From positions 1-25,865 of the IMG/VR virus record IMGVR_UViG_3300036832_000642: a DNA stretch of 25,865 nt, one strand, 5' to 3'. Of this stretch, positions 16,488 to 22,337 are shown piece after piece (positions within the stretch are counted from its first letter, which is position 1; every line of letters starts with the position of its first letter). Made by a program: the position numbers and the translations under genes. The notes under the pieces were generated by a model. The model saw only the letters and a program-made list of their open reading frames with translations, ran no database searches and was not told the DNA's origin. This DNA is from a virus.

Positions 16488-17669
16488 ATGTCGAGCTACA
16501 TCCCCGTGCCCGTCGACACCGAGCCCGTCGACCTCGCCGGCGAAGCGTTCGACTACCTGCAGGCCCAGGTGCCCGGGTGGCTGCCGGCCGACGGCAACCT
16601 GGAGACCTGGCTCGTCGAGGCGCTCGCGCAGATCGCCGGCGAGCTGCGCTCGCTCGTCGCGCTCGTGCCCGATGCGATCTTCGGCTACTACGGCGCGTCG
16701 ATCCTCGCGCTGCCGCCCTACGCGGCGGTGCAGGCGGTCGCGCTGACGTCGTGGACGATGGTCGACGCGGCCGGCTACACCGTGCAGGCGGGCACCGTGA
16801 TCGCGGTCACGCCGCCGGCGTCGCAGACGGGCTACGCCTTCGCGCTCGACGCCGACCTCGTGATCCCGGCCGGGCAGACGACCGTCAGCGGCGTCGACTG
16901 CCGCGCGCTCGAAGCCGGCGCCGCCGCGACCGGTCTCACCGGCACCGTCGCGGTGATCGACCAGCTCCAGTTCGTCTCCGGCGTCACGCTCAACTCGCCG
17001 ACGTCGGGCGGCCAGGACGCCGAGACGACCGACGCCTACCTCTCCCGGCTCTCGGCGCTGCTGACGCTGCTGACGCCGCGGCCGATCCTGCCGCAGGACT
17101 TCGCGGTGCTCGCGCAGCGGTCGATCCCCGCGGTCGCCCGCGCCGTCGCCGTCGACCTCTACAACCCAGGGCCGCCCGTCGACACGAACTGTCCGCGCTG
17201 CGTGTCGGTCGTCGTCTGCGACCCCGGCGGGCAGCCGCTGACACCGACCGACAAGCAGGCCGTCGACGACCTGCTCCAGCAGGCGCGCGAGGCGAACTTC
17301 CTCGTGTTCGTGCTCGACCCGACCTACACGACGATCGATGCCAGCTTCGACGTGCAGAGCTACCCGGGCTACGACCCGGCCGACGTCGCCGCCCGCGTCA
17401 CCGCGCAGCTCCAGAGCTACCTGTCGCCGGGCAACTGGGGGCTGCCGCCCTACGGCGACACGTCAGCGCGAAGCTGGATCAACATCACCAGCGTCCGCTA
17501 CCTCGAAGTCGCCGAGCAGGTCAACCGCGTCGACGGCGTCCACTACATCAACACGCTCGCGCTCGCCGCCGGCGGCGGCGCACAGGGCCAGGCCGACGTC
17601 GCGCTCGCCGGCGTCGCCCCACTCACCGAGCCGGGCGCGATCACCGGGGCGGCGCACGCCGAGACATGA
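16488..17669 (+). CDS. Baseplate J-like protein (gp47/JayE)
   Basis: 393 residues, ATG at 16488 with a GGAGG site at 16473. The N-terminal helical part (EAFDYLQAQVPGWLPADGNL, then WLVEALAQIAGELRSLV) and the classic J segment (GYTVQAGTVIAVTPP, VDCRALEAGAAATGL, then TSGGQDAETTDAYLSRL) are visible; this last stretch matches the G..DAE.DeayR.R core of the family. The C-terminal third (VARVTAQLQSYLSPGNWGL, then INITSVRYLEVAEQVNRVDG) is also typical. It forms the wedge of the baseplate together with gp25 and gpI and triggers sheath contraction. Confidence 0.88.
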   Translation: MSSYIPVPVDTEPVDLAGEAFDYLQAQVPGWLPADGNLETWLVEALAQIAGELRSLVALVPDAIFGYYGASILALPPYAAVQAVALTSWTMVDAAGYTVQAGTVIAVTPPASQTGYAFALDADLVIPAGQTTVSGVDCRALEAGAAATGLTGTVAVIDQLQFVSGVTLNSPTSGGQDAETTDAYLSRLSALLTLLTPRPILPQDFAVLAQRSIPAVARAVAVDLYNPGPPVDTNCPRCVSVVVCDPGGQPLTPTDKQAVDDLLQQAREANFLVFVLDPTYTTIDASFDVQSYPGYDPADVAARVTAQLQSYLSPGNWGLPPYGDTSARSWINITSVRYLEVAEQVNRVDGVHYINTLALAAGGGAQGQADVALAGVAPLTEPGAITGAAHAET

Positions 17670-18388
17670 GCGCGCTCCCCCGCAGCTACCCGGACCTGCA
17701 CCGGCTCCCGCTGTCCGGGTCGGTGCGCGACCTGCCCGACCCGCCGACCGCACTGGCGCCCGACACGTTCGCCGCCCGCCTCTACGGGATGCTCGCGCCG
17801 CTCGCGCAGCTCGACCCGGACGCCGGCTGGTCGCTGCTGATCCTCCACAACGCGATCGGCGTCATGTACCAGCTCGTCGAGGACTGGGTTCGCGACACCG
17901 CCGACGGGCCCGGCTGGTCGCTGCTGATGGACGCCGACCGCTGCCCGAACGAGGCGCTGCCGTGGCTCGGCCAGTTCGCCGGCGTGCGCGTGCTCCCCGG
18001 CTCCGACGCGGACGCGCAGCGCGCCCGCGTCAAGTCAACCGACGGGTTCCGCCGCGGCACCCGCGCCGCGCTCGTCGGCGCCGCCCAGGCGACGCTCACC
18101 GGCGCCAAGACCGTCGTGTTCCGCGAGCGCGACGGCGCCGAGATGGGCTACCCGAACCCGCCCGAGGTCGCCTACTGCCTAACCGTCATCACCTACACCG
18201 CGCAGACGCCCGACCCGACCGCGACGCTCAACGCGCTCATCGCGCAGAAGCCCGGCGGGATCATCCTTCAGTACCGGACGGCGGCCGGCCAGGACTACCA
18301 GAGCGTGAAGGACGGCTACGCGACCTACGCGCTCGTCGCGTCCACCTACCACGACTACATCGCGCTCGCAAACGACGAGCCCGGCTGA
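17666..18388 (+). CDS. Tail protein I-like baseplate protein
   Basis: 240 residues from the ATG at 17666 (ATGA overlap with gpJ). The segment MDADRCPNEALPWLGQFAGV is the characteristic CP...LPWLA motif of P2 gpI / Tail_P2_I, preceded by a helical region where the other family members have theirs (ILHNAIGVMYQLVEDWVRD) and followed by RARVKSTDGFRRGTRAALVG, the R...I......GT family motif. gpI joins the wedge to the tail fibres, and a fibre gene follows directly. Upstream in-frame ORF extensions are shadows of the J gene. Confidence 0.84.
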   Translation: MSALPRSYPDLHRLPLSGSVRDLPDPPTALAPDTFAARLYGMLAPLAQLDPDAGWSLLILHNAIGVMYQLVEDWVRDTADGPGWSLLMDADRCPNEALPWLGQFAGVRVLPGSDADAQRARVKSTDGFRRGTRAALVGAAQATLTGAKTVVFRERDGAEMGYPNPPEVAYCLTVITYTAQTPDPTATLNALIAQKPGGIILQYRTAAGQDYQSVKDGYATYALVASTYHDYIALANDEPG

Positions 18389-18399
18389 GAGGAGGGCCG

Positions 18400-19137
18400 A
18401 TGGGAGCTACGACACCGAAGTACGCGCTGCGCTACCCGGTCGCGACCGATCCCGCCGACGTCCCGACCGACATGCACAACCTCGCCCTCGACACCGAAGC
18501 GGCGATCACGACGGCCGCGGTGCCGGCGGTCGTGAACGGGTCGTGGCTCAAGGGCGTTGGCGGCGCCGCCGTTTGGAGCACGATCGCCGCTGCCGATCTC
18601 CCGCCGCAGGCCGTTCCCGGCTACGGCACGACGCTTCCGGCGAGCCCGACCGACGGGCAAGAGTTCGTGCTCGTCGACTCGGCGACGACCCCGACCTACA
18701 AATGGCGGTTCCGTTACAACGCCGGCTCGACGGCAACGTACAAGTGGGAGTTCGTCGGGGGGCATCCTGCGCTCCTCGCGGGCGGCAGCCTCACCACAAA
18801 CTCGGCCACTCCCATCGTGCTAGCGGGTTCGCCGAAGTTCACGGTTCCGCGTAACGGCGAATATATGTTTCTGTACGGCTGCGATATATCAATCAGCGAC
18901 CCGTTCTCCGGGGCCTATCAGGGAGTTTTCCAACCCTATTTGGCCGGTTTGCTCATCGGCTACGGAGCGTTGTTTGTGCCCTCGGCAGCGAACGCACGGG
19001 CGGTAGTTTCGTCCGTCGCTTTCCCGGTCGCGGCTACCGCTGGGCAAGTTGTCGATATGCGAGCCTCCGTGAATGCCGTGATTAACACCATTTTCCAGAG
19101 TGCGTGGATGGAAGTTCAGCCGACGAGGGTGTCATGA
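18400..19137 (+). CDS. Tail fibre / receptor-binding protein
   Basis: 245 residues, ATG at 18400 after AGAGGAGGG. The N-terminus (MGATTPKYALRYPVATDPAD, then VPTDMHNLALDTEAAIT) is a common fibre-attachment module of actinobacterial phages. Residues about 68-125 contain a beta region (DGQEFVLVDSATTPTYKWRF, YNAGSTATYKWEFVGG) found in other tail proteins. The C-terminal part from about residue 127 (nt 18780) is lower in GC, uses codons rare elsewhere (ATA, TTT, TAT) and looks like a jelly-roll-like beta domain, probably the receptor-binding tip. It follows gpI as fibre genes do. Confidence 0.78.
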   Translation: MGATTPKYALRYPVATDPADVPTDMHNLALDTEAAITTAAVPAVVNGSWLKGVGGAAVWSTIAAADLPPQAVPGYGTTLPASPTDGQEFVLVDSATTPTYKWRFRYNAGSTATYKWEFVGGHPALLAGGSLTTNSATPIVLAGSPKFTVPRNGEYMFLYGCDISISDPFSGAYQGVFQPYLAGLLIGYGALFVPSAANARAVVSSVAFPVAATAGQVVDMRASVNAVINTIFQSAWMEVQPTRVS

Positions 19138-19383
19138 ACATGACGGTGGCGATCACGCTCGGGGCGGGCGACGACCCGCTCGCGAAGTCGGCGCAGCAGC
19201 TCGCCGACGAGTTCCTCACGACCGCCGGCGGCCGTGAGGGACGAGTTCCTCACGACCGCCGGCGGCGACCCCGCCAAAGACCTCGTCTCCGTCACGATCA
19301 CCGCCGCCGGCCATGCCGGCGGAATCAGCGGGCCGCCGACGACGCCGCCGCCGCCGACGCCGACGCCGACGACGCCCGAGTAA
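19134..19383 (+). pseudogene. Small ORF broken by a 34-bp insertion
   Basis: An ATG at 19134 (ATGA overlap) opens a frame reading MNMTVAITLGAGDD and so on to DEFLTTAGG. A 27-bp sequence occurs twice (19206-19232 and 19240-19266), 34 bases apart, and 34 is not a multiple of 3. After it the original frame becomes Arg-rich nonsense to 19433. If one copy plus the 7-base spacer is removed, the frame continues smoothly as DPAKDLVSVTITAAGHAGG, then a Pro/Thr-rich tail, to the TAA at 19381-19383, giving 71 residues. The gene was therefore probably intact once. The function is unknown; a GTG at 19234 in the second frame has no ribosome site. Confidence 0.65.
19206..19266. repeat. 27-bp direct repeat, period 34
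   Basis: Two identical copies (19206-19232 and 19240-19266) beginning GACGAGTTCCTCACGACC, separated by 7 bases. They lie inside the small ORF above and shift its frame. Probably a duplication by replication slippage or recombination; an assembly or read artefact cannot be excluded. Confidence 0.9.
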
Positions 19384-19413
19384 CCACCGCCCGACAACCG
19401 AAGGAGGTCACCC

Positions 19414-19551
19414 GTGGAGACACCGACGACTGATCCGCCGACCGCGCCCAACCCGATCGGCCCGCCCGGCGAGCCCGAGCCCGAGCCCGACGAGACGACG
19501 ATCGAGCCGACCGAGCCCGACGACGACGACGACGATGTCGACTCCGACTGA
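19414..19551 (+). CDS. Small acidic Pro/Asp-rich protein
   Basis: 45 residues from a GTG with a textbook ribosome site (AAGGAGG, 19401-19407, six bases upstream). The protein is nearly all Pro, Glu, Asp and Thr (PPGEPEPEPDETTIEPTEP, then a run of Asp) and must be disordered. The DNA contains GAGCCC and GAC microsatellite runs. I see no homologue to name. The ribosome site is the main reason to accept it. Confidence 0.55.
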   Translation: METPTTDPPTAPNPIGPPGEPEPEPDETTIEPTEPDDDDDDVDSD

Positions 19552-19681
19552 GCCCGAGCGCGACCTTGACAAGCGCGAGGTCGAGTGGCCTCCTCCGCGC
19601 CCCGACGCGGAGGAGGAGCCGGCCGAGCCGTGGGCCCGCCGAGACGACGACGGCAGCCGGGAGTGGCCGTGGCGGCGCTGA
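19535..19681 (+). CDS. Small charged hypothetical protein
   Basis: 48 residues from an ATG inside the end of the previous small ORF, in another frame. It reads MSTPTEPERDLDKREVEWPP and ends SREWPWRR. No ribosome site is visible, so translation would need coupling to the upstream ORF. It overlaps the amidase start by 13 bases. Composition is charged and Pro/Trp-rich. This is the least certain gene of the late operon. Confidence 0.4.
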   Translation: MSTPTEPERDLDKREVEWPPPRPDAEEEPAEPWARRDDDGSREWPWRR

Positions 19682-20478
19682 CGCGGAAGCCGATCCCGAG
19701 CCCGAACTACTCCAGCCGCGGCGGCGCGACCGTTCGCCTGATCGTTTTGCACACCGCCGAGGGTGCCCGCACGATCGAGGAGCTGGGCAACTTCTTCGCG
19801 TCGTCGTCGAGCGGCGTGTCGTCGCACGTCGGGATCGACGACACGCCCGGCACGATCGCGGAGTACGTCAAGCGGCCGAACAAGGCGTGGACGGCAGCGA
19901 ACGCGAACCCGGTCGCGGTGCAGGTCGAGCTGTGCGCGTTCGCGGAGTGGTCGCCCGACGAGTGGAGCCGCCACCCGGACATGCTCGAAAACACGGCCCG
20001 CTGGATCGCCGAGGAGGCCGCCTACTTCGGGATCCCGATCGAGAAGCTCACCGCCGCGGAAGCGCAGGGCTCCGGCCGCGGCGTCTGCCAGCACAACGAC
20101 CTCGGTGCGATGGGTGGCGGCCACTGGGACTGCGGCGGCGGGTTCCCGATCGACGACGTCCTAGACATGGCGCGAGGAGGAGGAGGCGACGACGAGATGG
20201 GCTACCCCGAATGGTATTGGCAGTGGTCGAACTGGTATCTCACGACCGACCGCGACGCGGCCAAGCGGCCGGCCGGCGTCCCGACGACGATCCCGGAGTG
20301 GGCGTGGGACGCCAACGACGAGATCGCGCGCATCGGCGGCCGGTACGGGATGACCGGCGACGAGCGCGACTGGCTGGACTGGTACCTCGCCGGCAAGAAG
20401 GGCGAACGACCCGACGTCCCGGACGCGATCCCGGACCGCTGGTGGGACGACGAGCGCTGGGCGCTCGCACGAGAGTGA
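19669..20478 (+). CDS. Endolysin: N-acetylmuramoyl-L-alanine amidase (Amidase_2/PGRP type)
   Basis: Cell wall hydrolase for host lysis, cutting the bond between muramic acid and the stem peptide. From the GTG at 19669 (GGGAG five bases upstream; GTG 19663 is an alternative) it has 269 residues. The zinc-site motifs are visible: His 28 in VLHTAEG, His 142 in CQHNDLG and a GHWDCGG segment (Asp 154, Cys 155) where Amidase_2 enzymes have their third ligand, with Cys as in T7 lysozyme. After residue about 175 comes a C-terminal region of two Trp-rich repeats of about 45 residues, each with WYL, then RP, VP and IP-x-WWD/WAWD, probably a cell-wall-binding module. The holin-like genes follow directly. 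No signal peptide is seen. Confidence 0.86.
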   Translation: MAALTRKPIPSPNYSSRGGATVRLIVLHTAEGARTIEELGNFFASSSSGVSSHVGIDDTPGTIAEYVKRPNKAWTAANANPVAVQVELCAFAEWSPDEWSRHPDMLENTARWIAEEAAYFGIPIEKLTAAEAQGSGRGVCQHNDLGAMGGGHWDCGGGFPIDDVLDMARGGGGDDEMGYPEWYWQWSNWYLTTDRDAAKRPAGVPTTIPEWAWDANDEIARIGGRYGMTGDERDWLDWYLAGKKGERPDVPDAIPDRWWDDERWALARE

Positions 20479-20484
20479 CCGCCG

Positions 20485-20661
20485 GTGAGCCCGCTCCGGC
20501 GGCAGGTCTACTTGATCCTGTGCGGCGTCGCCGCGCTCACGCTCGCGGTGATCGTGCTCGTCCTCAACCGCGACACGAGTAGCGACCTGCTCGCGGTGCT
20601 CGGCATCGTCGGCGCGATCGCGATCATCGTCGTCTCGCTCCCGCCCGGCAACGGCAAGTGA
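20485..20661 (+). CDS. Holin-like protein with two membrane helices
   Basis: 58 residues, GTG at 20485. It has a basic N-terminus (SPLRRQ), a first hydrophobic helix (VYLILCGVAALTLAVIVLVL), a short polar loop (NRDTSSDL), a second helix (LAVLGIVGAIAIIVVSLP) and a short C-tail. Size, two-helix layout and position right after the endolysin are those of class II holins, which open the membrane at the end of the lytic cycle. It is too short to appear in most gene calls. The next gene starts in a GTGA overlap. Confidence 0.72.
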   Translation: MSPLRRQVYLILCGVAALTLAVIVLVLNRDTSSDLLAVLGIVGAIAIIVVSLPPGNGK

Positions 20662-20882
20662 TCCTGGCGGAGCTCGACTTCCGCGTCATACTCGTGCTCG
20701 CGGTCGTCGTCGTGATCGCGATCGGCCTCGGCGTCCGGCTGCTCAGCCGCGACCGGGACGTGCGCCGGACGCGCTACGGGTTCTTCGTCGAGCGCGACCG
20801 CTACGACGACGAGCCCGAGCCGCCGCCCGAGCTCGAGGACACCCAGGAGCTCGAGCCGCCCGACCCGCCCGGCTGGCAGTAG
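20658..20882 (+). CDS. Single-span membrane protein, possible second holin or lysis regulator
   Basis: 74 residues from the GTG of a GTGA overlap with the holin-like gene. One hydrophobic helix (FRVILVLAVVVVIAIGLGVR) near the N-terminus is followed by a basic patch (RRTRYGF) and an acidic, Pro-rich cytoplasmic-type tail (DDEPEPPPELEDTQELEPPD). Many actinophages pair a two-helix holin with a single-span protein like this. It could be a second holin, an antiholin or an unrelated membrane protein. It is the last gene of the rightward late operon, and a hairpin follows. Confidence 0.62.
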   Translation: MILAELDFRVILVLAVVVVIAIGLGVRLLSRDRDVRRTRYGFFVERDRYDDEPEPPPELEDTQELEPPDPPGWQ

Positions 20883-20907
20883 CACCGGCGCGGACGGCGC
20901 TACTGCC
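20875..20907. terminator. Hairpin between convergent operons
   Basis: A perfect 9-bp inverted repeat, GGCAGTAGC (20875-20883) and GCTACTGCC (20899-20907), with a GC-rich 15-base loop that can add three more pairs. It begins in the last codons of the membrane protein and faces the end of the leftward toxin-antitoxin operon. There is no T-run, so it is a terminator by position and structure only. Confidence 0.55.
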
Positions 20908-20948
20908 ACTCGGCGATCACCCTTACGCCGTAGCCGGCGGCACTTGGC

Positions 20949-21227
20949 TCAGCTCGGCAGATAGGCGTTGAGCGCGCGGCGGACGATCTCGCTCGGCGTC
21001 GCCTGCTCACGCTCAGCGACCTCATCCAGACGGCTACGCAGAGCCCGGTCGAGGCGAACCTGGACGACAGGCGAAGGCCCCTCGCCGCTCAGCGACGGAC
21101 GCCCGCGCGGGCGAAGCGACTCCGGGTCGTAGCCGCCCTCGGCCTCGTCGGCGAGCTCCTGGATCAGCTCGTCGGTGATCGGCCGGCCGTCCCTCATGTG
21201 CCCGTAGGTCTTCCTCTTCTCAGTCAT
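20949..21227 (-). CDS. Antitoxin, ribbon-helix-helix (CopG-like)
   Basis: 92 residues. The C-terminal 40 residues are a ribbon-helix-helix domain: a strand (SPVVQVRLD) followed by helix (RALRSRLDEVAEREQ) and then TPSEIVRRALNAYL, the usual second helix. The N-terminal half (ITDELIQELADEAEGGYDPE, then RPRGRPSL) is acidic and then basic and would hold the toxin-binding part. Its ATG overlaps the stop of the upstream toxin gene by 4 bases, so the pair is co-transcribed with the toxin first. The dimer should repress its own promoter near 21475. Confidence 0.78.
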   Translation of the reverse strand: MTEKRKTYGHMRDGRPITDELIQELADEAEGGYDPESLRPRGRPSLSGEGPSPVVQVRLDRALRSRLDEVAEREQATPSEIVRRALNAYLPS

Positions 21228-21463
21228 GGCAGCAGGTGCAGGTAGCTCCTGCGGATCGGCATGGCGTGGATAGCAATCGGTTCCTCCTCGTCTTCGGCGG
21301 GCCAGAGCACGACGACTTCGAGCACGCGCGCCTGCCGGTCGAACCCGAGATGCAGGAACCGTTGGTCATCGCCGAGGTCGAGAACGACGAGCGGATGCTC
21401 AACGGCGTGTTGGATGTCCTCGTCAGGGATGCCGTGTCTGCGCGCTGATTCATGAACCCTCAC
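21224..21463 (-). CDS. Toxin of a type II toxin-antitoxin pair, RelE/BrnT superfamily-like
   Basis: 79 residues from a GTG. The pattern HESARRHGIPDEDIQHAVEH, LDLGDDQRFLHLGFDRQARV, LEVVVLW and IAIHAMPIRRSYLHLLP is that of small toxins paired with ribbon-helix-helix proteins in actinobacteria; the final H-A-M-P-x-R-x-Y element resembles the catalytic end of BrnT/DUF4258-type RNases. Toxin-first order, as in BrnTA, agrees. RNase action is inferred from the superfamily. The GTG lies about where transcription should begin, suggesting a leaderless message. Confidence 0.72.
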   Translation of the reverse strand: MRVHESARRHGIPDEDIQHAVEHPLVVLDLGDDQRFLHLGFDRQARVLEVVVLWPAEDEEEPIAIHAMPIRRSYLHLLP

Positions 21464-21490
21464 CCACTTATTGTACTACGCAAGTCGGGT
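21461..21490 (-). promoter_or_regulatory. Promoter and likely operator of the toxin-antitoxin operon
   Basis: On the minus strand a good -10 box (TACAAT, 21475 to 21470) with an extended GTAG before it; the -35 is weak. The first base, seven downstream, would be 21463, the G of the toxin start codon. An imperfect inverted repeat (CACCCACTT at 21461-21469 and AAGTCGGGTG at 21482-21491 on the plus strand) flanks the -10 box and would suit an RHH repressor. Confidence 0.5.
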
Positions 21491-21563
21491 GAAGCGGATG
21501 ACCCGTTCGGAGGATTCTCCGGCTGGCTAGCCTCCCGGTCGGCCGGGGCCGGCTCACGGCGCT

Positions 21564-22337
21564 TCATGACGTTGTGCGGAACATATTGCGCGATTTTAGT
21601 TCCGCTTTGCGCTTTCGGGCTGCGCGGTCTGACACACCCCATCGTTCGGCGAGCTTCCCCGTGTCGCCGCCGAACTCGGCGACGTCTTTCGCCCACTGCT
21701 CATGGTCCCCGGCAGGTCGTCCGGGGCCACGTGCGACGAGCTTGCCCAGCTGGTCGACGAGGTAACGGAGCTCGTCCGGCCCGACCACGTCCGCTTGGGT
21801 GCGGCGCGCGAGGACGTCGAGCTCACGCCGTCGCCGCGCGGAGATCCGTCGGGCACGTTCGTTGCGGGCGTTCTCTTCGAGCGAGCCGCCGTGGGCCTGT
21901 CTGGCGCGGACGCGGGGGGAGAGCGGCGGGCTGCGCAGCTCCTCGGTCTCGCCGCGTGTCCAACCGAGACGCCTCGCCCGCTCCAGAAGCGTTTCCGGTG
22001 TCGGTGCGCGCCAGGCCTCCGACGCCTGCGCGAGCGTTCGTCTCCTGCCGCTGTTCGCTTCCCGATCCATCATCGCGGCAAGGTCACCGCCCTTCCGTGT
22101 GTAAGCGAGCACCCGAGAGACGTCCTCGTGGCTGAGATCGCAACTGATCAGGAAATAGTCGAGCTCGCACTCCAGCCATCTCTCCGTGCCGAGCGCGGTT
22201 CGATACGTGCGCCACGCACCCGACTCCGCGATCGCGACGACCTCGTCGGTGAGCTCGCCGAGGCGTGAGAGGTTGCGCGCCTCCCCCATGAAACGGACGA
22301 CCTTCTCGCCAGCCTCGTCGAGGAACGGCTCGCTCAC
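21564..22337 (-). CDS. Basic protein with C-terminal HTH-like segment, partner of the HNH-helicase
   Basis: 257 residues, GTG start in a GTGA overlap with the helicase stop, so the two are translationally coupled. I do not recognise the family. Residues about 1-95 are helical and fairly hydrophobic (GAWRTYRTALGTERWLECEL, then DYFLISCDLSHEDVSRVLAY). The centre (residues about 125-180) is very Arg-rich (ARNERARRISARRRRELDVL), possibly nucleic-acid binding. The C-terminus (AEFGGDTGKLAERWGVSDRA) reads like a helix-turn-helix. It is the last gene of the accessory operon. DNA or RNA binding is inferred; no catalytic motif is seen. Confidence 0.7.
   Translation of the reverse strand: MSEPFLDEAGEKVVRFMGEARNLSRLGELTDEVVAIAESGAWRTYRTALGTERWLECELDYFLISCDLSHEDVSRVLAYTRKGGDLAAMMDREANSGRRRTLAQASEAWRAPTPETLLERARRLGWTRGETEELRSPPLSPRVRARQAHGGSLEENARNERARRISARRRRELDVLARRTQADVVGPDELRYLVDQLGKLVARGPGRPAGDHEQWAKDVAEFGGDTGKLAERWGVSDRAARKRKAELKSRNMFRTTS

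Noticed and set aside
20475-20582. GTG-started frame directly after the amidase (GTGA overlap at 20475)
   Set aside because: It gives an Arg-rich peptide, while the GTG at 20485 in another frame gives a clear two-helix membrane protein.
1-20882. Tailocin or gene transfer agent instead of a phage
   Set aside because: Capsid, portal and terminase exclude a tailocin; integrase, excisionase, repressor and lysis genes favour a temperate phage. The altered terminase nuclease site leaves a small doubt only.
21464-21563. GC-rich inverted repeats as a terminator of the helicase operon
   Set aside because: Only short, imperfect stems (for example GGAGG with CCTCC 17 bases apart) and no T-run; not better than chance in this GC content.
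21452-22135. 227-codon plus-strand ORF opposite the 257-residue protein
   Set aside because: Composition of a shadow frame; the minus-strand gene has a GTGA overlap with the helicase that supports it.
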